From Pseudomonadota bacterium (GTDB lineage Bacteria > Pseudomonadota > Gammaproteobacteria > Burkholderiales > Rhodocyclaceae), in contig JAFEFC010000006.1 in the NCBI GenBank assembly GCA_018240785.1, positions 62,001 through 126,000 on the forward strand: a stretch of DNA of 64,000 nucleotides, given 5' to 3'. How positions within the stretch are numbered: the stretch's first letter is position 1; every line of letters starts with the position of its first letter. Below the pieces are notes generated by a model. That model saw only the letters and a program-made list of their open reading frames with translations. It made no database searches and was not told the DNA's origin. Shown here piece after piece: positions 53,919 through 63,000 of this stretch. The position numbers and the translations under genes were made by a program.

Positions 53919-55117
53919 GCCCAACCCTCAACGAACGAGTTCAAGACCCCCGATACGAGCTCATTCGCACCCATGATTCGCTCGCGCAAACTCACCTCAG
54001 CAAGATCAAAAGCAGCAACTTGTTCTGCGATCGCCAGTTGCTGTCGCATTGGCGCCCATAAGACGGGAAAGCTGCTCAGCTGCTTCTTATTTATCGACGC
54101 AAGGTTGCTGGTCCTCTTTGCGCATGAGAGGAAGTATCTTTTCCCGTGAGGGCTGCGAGCCATGGCAGCAAGGTAATCTGGGTTGAGTACGGAGGGATCC
54201 ACCCTGACTGCAAAGACGTGGTTTTGGTGAAGACAGCCCGAAACCTGCCCGCGCCACACCGCTCCCCTGCCGAGTTTGTCAAAGTCCCCACCCTCAGTCA
54301 TCAGCACATCGCCATCGCGTAATTCGTACCTTTGGGCTTCATCGCATCCAACGTTAACCGTTTTAACATCCGCGAGATCAAGTGCTCCCTCGAGAACATT
54401 GGCAACCCGAAGATACGGTCGGGAAACTGTTTTTTGAGGCGCAACTTTTCGCCCCAAGGCTAACCCCGTTCGCACCTCCGCGAGCTCTGCGAGCTTACGA
54501 ATGGGTCCAGAGGTGCGATAGCTTGCAGAGCCTAGTAAAGCTGCAGGAAATGAATGAGCCAGAAACGCGCGACAAGCAGTATCGGCCGCTAGCTGCGCAT
54601 CACGTTGACTCTCCCTGAAATGCGTTGCTGTGGTCAGCACTCGCAGTGACCGTTGCTGCTCTGACCTCGGAGGCAGGCAAAACTCCTGGACCGCCAATGT
54701 TTTCCAGTTGATCGTCGGAGACAGCGACCCAACCGAGATCTCGACCGCCCGGTTCATGAACACGTCGCTCTGCATGAAAAACGGCAGGAACTCCGGCAAC
54801 ACGACGTCAGGCTTTGCACGCAGCACCATGGCATGCGCCGAACAGATACCGTCGAACTCCGCCACTCCGAGCTTGCGCTGATACGCCCGGCGGCGCCCGA
54901 AGATGATGTCGCCCTTGCGGAAGACGAGTTTGGTCGCCTCGACGTCGTCGGGACTACCCCAGCGCCGGATCTTCAGCGAATCGGAATCGAGGTGCTCAAG
55001 GCCGACGTAATGCTCCATGCCGGATTCGGAGGGGTTGTCGACCCGCTCGTTGACGTTGGTGGCGATCTGGTCGAAGCGCCATACCTTCCAGCCGGGTTTC
55101 AGTTGCTTCTCAGCCAT
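53915..55117 (-). CDS. hsdS: Type I restriction-modification specificity subunit (HsdS)
   Basis: Target-recognition subunit of 400 residues with two target-recognition domains. The first (about 10-165) holds FRKGDIIFGRRRAYQRKLGV, the second (about 205-360) holds LRDGDVLMTEGGDFDKLGRG and HQNHVFAVR. Helical spacers with LPPRSEQQR and APMRQQLAIAEQV motifs follow each. The second half is distinctly richer in A+T than its neighbours, as is common for exchanged recognition domains. GGAGGACAG precedes the ATG at 55117. It overlaps the AlbA/Schlafen-type gene by eight bases and hsdR by four. Confidence 0.93.
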   Translation of the reverse strand: MAEKQLKPGWKVWRFDQIATNVNERVDNPSESGMEHYVGLEHLDSDSLKIRRWGSPDDVEATKLVFRKGDIIFGRRRAYQRKLGVAEFDGICSAHAMVLRAKPDVVLPEFLPFFMQSDVFMNRAVEISVGSLSPTINWKTLAVQEFCLPPRSEQQRSLRVLTTATHFRESQRDAQLAADTACRAFLAHSFPAALLGSASYRTSGPIRKLAELAEVRTGLALGRKVAPQKTVSRPYLRVANVLEGALDLADVKTVNVGCDEAQRYELRDGDVLMTEGGDFDKLGRGAVWRGQVSGCLHQNHVFAVRVDPSVLNPDYLAAMARSPHGKRYFLSCAKRTSNLASINKKQLSSFPVLWAPMRQQLAIAEQVAAFDLAEVSLRERIMGANELVSGVLNSFVEGWA

Positions 55118-56945
55118 TGTTCCTGTCCTCCGCGCCGGCGGCGACATAGGCCTGGTGCGGGTGTTTGGCGCTTTCGGGGTAGCGAAAGCGCAGCTGCCCC
55201 TCTCGCACCATTGGAATCAGGTGCTTGTTGCGCAAGTAGTGCCGGTCTTTGTTCAGAAAGCTTGCAAGCTGGTCCACGCCCAAAGCCTGCCATGCACAGA
55301 GGCGCACAATGCCGCCACGCAAGGCTTCCGTGCTGACACGGCCTTGTAGGGTTGCAAGCAAGGTTGCAAGCTCGGGAGGCAAGGTTGCATGCTTCGGGTT
55401 GCAAGCCCCCCCTGCTGGTGCGCCGGAGCTTGGGGGAATTGCGAGCAGTGTGGGGATTGTTGGGCTGGACAGTTGGTAGTACGTGTGGCTGCCGCCCCCG
55501 TGTTTTTCCAGCAAGCCCTTGTCTCGCAGGCGGCGCAGCACGCGGCTGGCGGTCAGCGTGTCCAGCCCGCTGAAGTCGCGGCACGCCGTGTTATCGACGG
55601 CACCGGTCGCGCGCGCATAGATCAGCACCTTGGTTTCGTCCGCATCCAGCGGCTCGCTGCTCAGCGAGCGCAGCCAGGCGTGGTCGTCCTCGGTGAGCAG
55701 GTTGTGCAGGAAGAGCGTGACGCGGAACTCGTCCGACTCGCGGCTGGAGTGAAACTCGGGCAGCGTGAGCCCGGCCTCGGCAGCCAGGCGGCGCATGCTG
55801 CGGATGCCGGTGCCTTTTGCTTCGGCCAGGTTCAGGTCGTGGAGCACGGCGGCCAGGGTGGGGTTGCGCAGCCGGGAGCCAGGAATGCCGAGCTCGGCCA
55901 CGGGCTTGAGCGAGTGGCCGACGTTGCGGATCTCGATGCGGTTGCTGTAGCGGATGATCTGGATCGGGCTGTGCTGCGTGTAGCTGCGGTGCATCACCGC
56001 ATTGGCCAGTGCCTCGCGGATCACCTTGCGCGGGACGATCGGCTCCTGGACGCTGTGCAGTTCGCCCTCGGGCAGATGAAAACCCCTGGGCAGCTCGTCG
56101 ATGATGCTGGCTTCGGCCAGAGGCAGCGCCAGCAGCAGCGGCTTGCGGATCTCGATGGACTGGAAGCGCTCGTGCGGGTCTTCCATCCACTCGATGCCAG
56201 GCACGCGGATGTAGTCGATCTTGACCATCGGCAGCATGCGGCGCAGCGCCATCGGCTTGCCGAACAGCAGGATGCCGGCCAGCGTGGGGCACGGCTCGCC
56301 TTCGACGCGACGCACCGCGCCGAGCGCCTCAAGCAGATCGTCGTCGCCGTAACCGAGCTCCTCTGCGCTGGCGTTCAAGCGGCTGCGCACGCGGCGGTAT
56401 TCGGCCAGCGCAGCGGGGTCGAAATCGTCCAGGCGTGCATCGGTGAGAATGCTCTGGTCCGGCCCTTTCTGCGGCCGGGTGTCGCCGCGCAGCACCCACA
56501 GATCCTCGTCCGTGCAGCGCTGGTCGGTCGAGCCGATGCGGCGGAACGATCCGCGCGGCAGGCCGGTGGCCTTGAGATAGACCGGCTTGTGTCCGCTATC
56601 CACCTCGGCCACATACACCACGACCAGGGTCTTGCCGTCGATGCGCTCGACGCTGATCTCCGGACGCAATGGAAAACTGAGCATGCTCGCGCATTGCGAG
56701 GCCAGATCGCGTTGCAGCTTGTCGGCGTCGGGCACACCCTCGGGGCGATAAACGGTGTCACCCTTGTCGTTGATCGACCAATCGACGCCGAGCAGCAAGT
56801 AGCCGCCGTCCATGCCGGGCTCGTTGGCAAAGGCGATCACGGTCTCCAGTACCAACTTGCCGATTTCCCGCGCACGCTTGGCCTCGATGCGCGGCGATTC
56901 GTCGCTGGCATTGAGCTCGTCGAGCAGATCCTGTGCGCTACGCAT
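55110..56945 (-). CDS. AlbA/Schlafen-type ATP-binding protein within the hsd operon
   Basis: Protein of 611 residues of the COG2865 type. The N-terminal AlbA_2/Schlafen domain (about 15-150) has ESPRIEAKRAREIGKLVLET and GGYLLLGVDWS. The middle carries VPRKVIREALANAVMHRSY and PGSRLRNPTLAAVLHDLNLA, then EAKGTGI, the GHKL-like ATP-binding segment. A winged helix (about 445-500; LTASRVLRRLRDKGLLEKHG) and a roughly 90-residue C-terminal domain end the chain. It lies between hsdM and hsdS and overlaps both by eight bases. Related proteins are found in some restriction-modification operons (RloF-like); their role there is unclear. Regulator, RNase-type effector and accessory factor are all possible. 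Confidence 0.85.
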   Translation of the reverse strand: MRSAQDLLDELNASDESPRIEAKRAREIGKLVLETVIAFANEPGMDGGYLLLGVDWSINDKGDTVYRPEGVPDADKLQRDLASQCASMLSFPLRPEISVERIDGKTLVVVYVAEVDSGHKPVYLKATGLPRGSFRRIGSTDQRCTDEDLWVLRGDTRPQKGPDQSILTDARLDDFDPAALAEYRRVRSRLNASAEELGYGDDDLLEALGAVRRVEGEPCPTLAGILLFGKPMALRRMLPMVKIDYIRVPGIEWMEDPHERFQSIEIRKPLLLALPLAEASIIDELPRGFHLPEGELHSVQEPIVPRKVIREALANAVMHRSYTQHSPIQIIRYSNRIEIRNVGHSLKPVAELGIPGSRLRNPTLAAVLHDLNLAEAKGTGIRSMRRLAAEAGLTLPEFHSSRESDEFRVTLFLHNLLTEDDHAWLRSLSSEPLDADETKVLIYARATGAVDNTACRDFSGLDTLTASRVLRRLRDKGLLEKHGGGSHTYYQLSSPTIPTLLAIPPSSGAPAGGACNPKHATLPPELATLLATLQGRVSTEALRGGIVRLCAWQALGVDQLASFLNKDRHYLRNKHLIPMVREGQLRFRYPESAKHPHQAYVAAGAEDRNNG

Positions 56946-58461
56946 CGCTTGCCTCCTTCGCCACGCCGAGCCCGTCCAGCGTCTCCACCAGCGCATCCAT
57001 CTGCTGCCAGAACGCCCGCCCGCTCTCCTGCCAGGCGTCCCAGGCCTCGGCGAGACTGGCCGGCCGGTCGCCGCCTGCCGCAGCGGCGGCGCTCGCCGAC
57101 TGGCGCTTCACGTACAGCGGAATCGACAGGTTGCCGGCGTTCTTGTGCAGTTCGGCCAGCGTCGCCACCCGGGCAAAGCCGGGCACGTCGGCGAAGGCCT
57201 TGAAGGCACCGAGGATGCGCTGCTGGTGCTCGGGCTTGAGGAAGCTCTGAGCGCGCTCGCGCGTGACCTCGCTCACCGCGTCGATGAACAGCACCCTGCC
57301 CTGGCGTTCTGCCGGCTTGCGCCGGTTGCAGATCAGGATGCAGGACTCCATGGGGGAGTTGTAGAACAGGTTGGGGCCGAGGCCGACGACCGCCTCTACC
57401 CAGTCCTGCTCGATCATCTTGCTGCGCATGGCCTGCTCCTCATTGCGGAACAGCACGCCGTGCGGCCACAGGATGGCGCAGCGACCGCGGTCGGACAGGC
57501 TGCCGAGGATGTGCTGCTGGAAGGCGTAGTCCGCCCGCCCCTGCGGCGGGGTGCCGAGGAAGTTGCGGCCCCACTTGTCCTGCGTCCAGGCCTCACGGTC
57601 CCATTGTTTGATGGAGTACGGCGGGTTGGCGAGGATGACGTCGAAGCGGCGCAGCCGGTCGCCTTCGATGTGGCGCGGCTCGGCGAGCGTGTCGCCGCGG
57701 ATGATCTGGAAGTCCTCGACGCCGTGCAGGAAGAGGTTCATGCGCGCGATCGACGAGGTGATGAGGTTGCGCTCCTGGCCGTAGAGCTTGAGCGTGCGGT
57801 ATTCACCGCCCGAGCGCTTCACCTCGTCCAGCGCCGAGATCAGCATGCCGCCAGTGCCGCAGGTGGGGTCGTAGATGGACTCGCCCGCCTGCGGGGCGAG
57901 GAGCTGCGTCATAAGGTGGACGACGGTGCGGTTGGTGTAGAACTCGGCCGCGGTGTGGCCGGAGTCGTCAGCGAACTTCTTGATGAGGTATTCGTAGGCG
58001 TTGCCGAGCTCGTCCTCGGGCACGTTGGCGACCGAGAGCGTCTGCGTGGAGAAGTGCTCGATGAGGTTCTTGAGCGTTTCGTCGGGCAGGCGCTCGCGAT
58101 TGGTCCACGGCGCATCGCCGAAAATGCCGTCGAGCAGGTCCGGGTTGGCAGATTCGATCGCCCGCATCGCCTGCTGGATGGCGGCGCCGACGTTGCGCGG
58201 CGTCTGGCGCACGTCGTTCCAGTGCGCGCCCGCGGGGATCTGGAAGCGGTGGTTCTCGGCGAACTGCGCGTAGGACAGGTCGCCATCGGACTCGGCCATC
58301 GCGGCCTCGTACTCCTCGTCCCAGACGTCGGAGACGCGCTTGAAAAACAGCAGCGGGAAGATGAACTGCTTGTAGTCGCCGGCGTCGATCAGCCCGCGCA
58401 GCAGCACGGCTGCGCCCCAGAGGTAGCTTTCGAGCTCTTGCTGAGTGATGCGCTTGCTCAT
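56938..58461 (-). CDS. hsdM: Type I DNA methyltransferase subunit (HsdM), copy 1
   Basis: Adenine-N6 methyltransferase of 507 residues. An N-terminal HsdM helical domain (about 1-140; FIFPLLFFKRVSDVWDEEY) precedes SAM-binding motif I DPTCGTGGM and catalytic motif IV NPPYS. The C-terminal tail (about 430-507) is alanine-rich and then helical, unlike copy 2. The open frame extends far upstream, but that stretch is an out-of-frame shadow of copy 2; the ATG at 58461 overlaps the copy 2 stop by four bases. Confidence 0.94.
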   Translation of the reverse strand: MSKRITQQELESYLWGAAVLLRGLIDAGDYKQFIFPLLFFKRVSDVWDEEYEAAMAESDGDLSYAQFAENHRFQIPAGAHWNDVRQTPRNVGAAIQQAMRAIESANPDLLDGIFGDAPWTNRERLPDETLKNLIEHFSTQTLSVANVPEDELGNAYEYLIKKFADDSGHTAAEFYTNRTVVHLMTQLLAPQAGESIYDPTCGTGGMLISALDEVKRSGGEYRTLKLYGQERNLITSSIARMNLFLHGVEDFQIIRGDTLAEPRHIEGDRLRRFDVILANPPYSIKQWDREAWTQDKWGRNFLGTPPQGRADYAFQQHILGSLSDRGRCAILWPHGVLFRNEEQAMRSKMIEQDWVEAVVGLGPNLFYNSPMESCILICNRRKPAERQGRVLFIDAVSEVTRERAQSFLKPEHQQRILGAFKAFADVPGFARVATLAELHKNAGNLSIPLYVKRQSASAAAAAGGDRPASLAEAWDAWQESGRAFWQQMDALVETLDGLGVAKEASDA

Positions 58462-59954
58462 TTCAGCCAGCCCCCTTCGGCCATGACCTGAGCGAGGCGC
58501 TCTTCGGCCTCGCGGCAGCGCTGGAGCGCGTCCTTGAAGGCGGCGATCGCCTCGGGCAGCGGCGGGATGTCTTCCTGCAGCGGCGGCAGCACGTAGCGCG
58601 AGATGTTGAGTGTCCAGTCCTCGGCCTCGACCTCGTCGAGTGCGACGACCCGCACTGCATCCTGCACGTCCTGGAAGTCGCGATACCAGCCGAGGATCTG
58701 CGCGGCGTGCTCGTCCTCGAGATAGTTCTGCGCCCTGCCCCGCCGGAACAGGCGCGAGGCGTCGGCGACCAACACCTGGCGCCGGCGCGCGGCCGGCTTC
58801 TTCTTGCGCAGCACCAGGATGCACGCGGCCAGACCGGTGCCGTAGAACAGGTTGGGCGCCAGGCCGATCACCGCTTCGATGAGGTCGAGCTCGAGCAGCT
58901 TCTGGCGGATGCCGCCTTCGGCCCCTTTGCGAAACAGCGCGCCTTGCGGCAGCACGACCGCCATGCGGCCGGTGCCGTCGGCCATGGACTTGACCATGTG
59001 CTGCACCCAGGCAAAGTCGCCGCTCGACGAGGGCGGCAGGCCGGCGAAGTTGCGGCCGAAGGGGTCGTTGAGCCACAGATCCTCGCCCCATTTCTCCAAC
59101 GAGAACGGCGGGTTGGCAATGACGCAGTCGAAGGCGGACAGGCGGTCGCCGTCGAAGAAGGCCGGGTTGCGCAGCGTATCGCCGCGAACGATCTTGAAGT
59201 CCTCGATGCCGTGCAGGAACAGGTTCATCCGCGCGATGGACGAGGTGGTGAGGTTCTTCTCCTGCCCGTAGAGCTTGCCCCACAGGCGCTTCACGTCGCC
59301 GTGCATCTCCTGCACGTGCTGCACCGCGGCCAGCAGCATGCCGCCGGTGCCGCAGGCGGGATCGTAGATGGTCTCGCCCTCGCGCGGGTCGAGCATGTCG
59401 ATCATCAGCCGCACCACGCTGCGCGGCGTATAGAACTCGCCGGCCTTCTTGTTCGTGGCGTCGGCGAACTTCTTGATCAGGTATTCGTAAGCATCGCCGA
59501 GCAGGTCGGACGTGACGTTGCCGTTGCCGAGCGGCAGCTTCGAGAAGTGCTCGATGAGATCCTTGAGCAGCGCATCGGACAGGCGCTCCTTGTTCGACCA
59601 CTGGGCATCGCCGAAGACGCCATAGAGCGTTTCGGGGTTGGCCTTCTCGATCTCGCGCATCGCGTGCTGCAGCGCCGCGCCGACGTTGGCCGCCTTGGCG
59701 CGCACGTCGTTCCAATGGCAATCGTCGGGAATCTGGAAGCGGTGCGACTCGGGGAACCACGCGAGCTGCTCGTCACCGGTCTCGTCGACGATCTCCTGGT
59801 ATTCCTCGTCCCAGACGTCGCAGATACGTTTGAAGAAGAGCAGCGGAAAGATGTAGGTCTTGAAATCGGCCGCATCGACCGGCCCGCGGAGAATGTTGGC
59901 CGACTCCCAGAGGTGCGATTCGAGCTGGGCGAGCGTGATGCTGGGTTGATGCAA
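58458..59954 (-). CDS. hsdM: Type I DNA methyltransferase subunit (HsdM), copy 2
   Basis: Second complete adenine-N6 methyltransferase, 498 residues. The N-terminal domain is very similar to copy 1 (YIFPLLFFKRICDVWDEEY). Motif I is DPACGTGGM and motif IV NPPFS. The C-terminus differs, ending with a probable coiled coil (AFKDALQRCREAEERLAQ). The start is a TTG at 59954 giving the standard HsdM N-terminus (QPSITLAQLESHLWESANIL); no good Shine-Dalgarno is visible. The gene is 64 bases after the helicase. Confidence 0.93.
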   Translation of the reverse strand: MHQPSITLAQLESHLWESANILRGPVDAADFKTYIFPLLFFKRICDVWDEEYQEIVDETGDEQLAWFPESHRFQIPDDCHWNDVRAKAANVGAALQHAMREIEKANPETLYGVFGDAQWSNKERLSDALLKDLIEHFSKLPLGNGNVTSDLLGDAYEYLIKKFADATNKKAGEFYTPRSVVRLMIDMLDPREGETIYDPACGTGGMLLAAVQHVQEMHGDVKRLWGKLYGQEKNLTTSSIARMNLFLHGIEDFKIVRGDTLRNPAFFDGDRLSAFDCVIANPPFSLEKWGEDLWLNDPFGRNFAGLPPSSSGDFAWVQHMVKSMADGTGRMAVVLPQGALFRKGAEGGIRQKLLELDLIEAVIGLAPNLFYGTGLAACILVLRKKKPAARRRQVLVADASRLFRRGRAQNYLEDEHAAQILGWYRDFQDVQDAVRVVALDEVEAEDWTLNISRYVLPPLQEDIPPLPEAIAAFKDALQRCREAEERLAQVMAEGGWLK

Positions 59955-60018
59955 GGCGCGTACTCGCAGGTGGAAAACTGGGCTGGATTATCGCAGATGA
60001 GACGCGCACAGCAGGGGG

Positions 60019-63000
60019 TCAGGCCTTCTGGCTGCCGCGCAACCGCGGAACGACGACCTCCCACTGCTCGCACCTGACCGCGTCCATGAACGCGGGCTCG
60101 GTTTCCTCCTTGTATCGCACGACGATGCCGGCGACCTCGCACCTCTCGGGCTCGAGCGCCAGCTTGAAGGCCTTTGCAGTGCGTCCGACCATGTTGCCGC
60201 GAAGGTCGAGGAGCACGTAGCGATCACCGTCGGCGCGCAACTCCAGCGGATCGCCGGGCTCGAGCCGGCTGATCGCCTCATGCACCGATGCACCGGGACG
60301 CTGCCGGCCGGCAAAGCCGATGTCGACATCGCCGAGGCTCAGCAACTGATACTGCACGTCCAGCGCCGGGTCATGATCGCCCTCAAAACGGCGGAGCTGT
60401 GTAGCGGCGCCGAGCGTCGTGACAAATGCGTTGCCGGGCTCGAAGTCGCACAGCGTCAACGTTTCCTCTGCCCGGGTCATGCCTACGTAGTAGAGTCGTC
60501 GGGCCTCGTCCATCTGCTCGGCCGACGCCTCCCAGTTTCCATCCAGCACGGCGACGTGGCGGAACTCGAGCCCCTTTGCCGAGTGCACCGTGCCGAGGAA
60601 CAGCCCCGGGCGCGGCTGCTGCCGAATCTCGCGGGCGTAGTCGTAGAGCCAGTCGACCATCGTTCCCGGCGCAAGAAGGCAATCGCCATACTCGCTGCCG
60701 AGTTGCTCAAGCGCGGTCGCGAAGAAATCCCGCCAGACCGGATCCGCGGTCAGCTCGCTGGCGTGCTGCGCTACCGCCGCAGCCGCGAGCGAAGGCACGG
60801 CAAGTGCCCGCAGATGCGCGATCAGGCGGACGAAGGGACGCTGCCGGGTGAGCGGCAAGCCGTTCTGCTTGTCAGCCGCAAGGAAATACGGAATGCCTTT
60901 GCGCTCGCACAAGGCCTGCACCGGCCACAGGTAGCGGTGACTGCGTGCCAGCACTGCCACACCCTGCCAGTCATCCCGCACCTCCAGCGCCCTCAGCCGG
61001 TCGAACTCCGCGATTACAGCCTGGGCCTGGAGGTTGCCGCAGTTGCGGTCCGCCCCCGGAATGCGAAGCCGGAGCACGCTGCCGCGCCGCTCGGGATCGA
61101 GCGCCTCCCACCTGCCGCCCACCGGCCCGGCCGCACGCGCCGGATCGATGCGGATGGGATGCTGCACCTTGAGCCGCGAGGCATTCTGGCCAATCAGGTG
61201 ATTGGCGGCGCCGATGATGGCCCGGCTGGAACGGAAGTTCTCGACCAGATAGCTGATCTGCGCGTCGTACTCTTCGCAGAAACGTGCGATGTGGCGGTTG
61301 CTGCCGCCCCGCCACTGATAGATGTTCTGGTCGTCGTCACCGACGGCGAGAATGCACAGATCGCCATCCTGGTCGTCGTGCCGCCCGGCGAGCGCGCTGA
61401 CAAGCCGGTACTGGCGGTCGTCGATGTCCTGGTATTCGTCCACCAGGATGTAGCGATAGCCCTGCAACAGACGCTCGCGCAGATCGTCCTCGCCCTCCAC
61501 CGACGCACGGCCTTCCAGCAGTTCCGCGGCGCGATCGAGGACGGCATCCAGCTCGCCCTCTTCCACCTTGTCGCGGCGATCGAAACTGGTGCCGGTCAGC
61601 CGCATCGCCAAGGCGTGATAGGTGAGCACCGTGATCCCGATCGCGTCGTTGCCGACCAGGGCGAACAGGCGCTTGCGGATCTCGTTGGCCGCATGCCGGT
61701 TGAAGGTCAGCGCGATGATCGCCGAGGCCGGCACGCGCCGCACACGCAACAGGTAAGCGATGCGATGCACGACGACCCGCGTCTTGCCTGAACCCGGGCC
61801 GGCGAGCACGAGCCGGTTCTGGTCCCGATGGTCCGTGACGATGGCCTTCTGCGTGGCGTTCAGCGCGTCGATGATCGCCTTCCACGAGCCCTCGCTGGTG
61901 GCAAGCTGCAGGATCTCTTCCTTGCCCGGAAAGTAGTGGCGCAGGAAATCGTCCTTGCTGCGGGTGAAGTAATGCATGACCAGCCGCAAGGCGTCGGCCA
62001 TCTCCCTGAGCGCGATCTCGGCGTATTCGCGCATCACATGCACCTGGATGCGGCGCTCCCGGTAGTGCTCGTCCAGGCGCTGGAAGTCGTCCTTCACATA
62101 GCGCTGGCCCTGCTTGTCCGGGTTGATGTCGATCGTCATCGCCCGGCGCATCACGGTCATGCCATGGTTGAGGGTCAGCACCTCCTGGTGGTGCAGGTAG
62201 AGCAGCACGTGCTCCAGCGCCTTGAGACGCTGTTCCGGCTTGATCGTGGTGGCGAGTTCCAGATCCGCCGCGAGCAGATGTTGAAGCTCGCCAAAGGTGG
62301 TCTGCACCAGCAAGTCCTTGCCGCGCTGCCCGGGTGGCAGCTTGCCGAGCAGGTAAGGCAGCACCGCCGCAGCGATGCGCCGCCGCTTGTCGCCCAGCCC
62401 CTCGACCTGCGACCAGCTGTATCCGCCGCGGATGCGCAGCTTGAGATAGTCGCGGTTCACCTGTCTGAGCTCGAAGCTGCTGCGCTGCTGGCTGTCGCCG
62501 TCGCGATCGAGCGCGAGACTGTGAAGCAGGCGGGAGACATGCAAGGGCAGCAGCTCGAACTGACCGCAGCGCTCGCGCAGGGCGGCAGTCAGCGGCGGCA
62601 GGTTCACGTCCTGCCACGACCCGTCGTCCGCGTCCGGCGCCAGTTCGCGCAAGGCCTTGAACAGCGCCGCCTCCAGCGCCAGGCAGCGTTGGAGGCGCTC
62701 GCTCGACGCCCCGGCAATCCCATGACGCAGGTAAAGCGTGAGCTGAGAATCGTTCTCCAGCAGGCCAAGCGCCTCGAGCTGCCTGAGCGCAGCGCTGACC
62801 TCCTCGTTGGTCTGCCCGGTCAGCAACATCAACTGGTCGGTATTGATGCGCTCGTCGGCCTCGGCTGAATACAGGTAGCGCAGGATCGCGCGGAATTCCT
62901 CGAGACGCCGCTGCGGCAGGCGGGCGTTGTCGAGCCGCTTTGCCGCCTCTTCCTCAGTCAGGCACAGCTTGGCGGGAAAAACCTTCGTGTGGTTCTCCTC

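Noticed and set aside
58462-59760. Apparent 940-residue protein extending hsdM copy 1 upstream
   Set aside because: The upstream 430 residues are an arginine/alanine-rich shadow of hsdM copy 2 in another frame. The real start at 58461 shows the ATGA overlap and the HsdM N-terminus.
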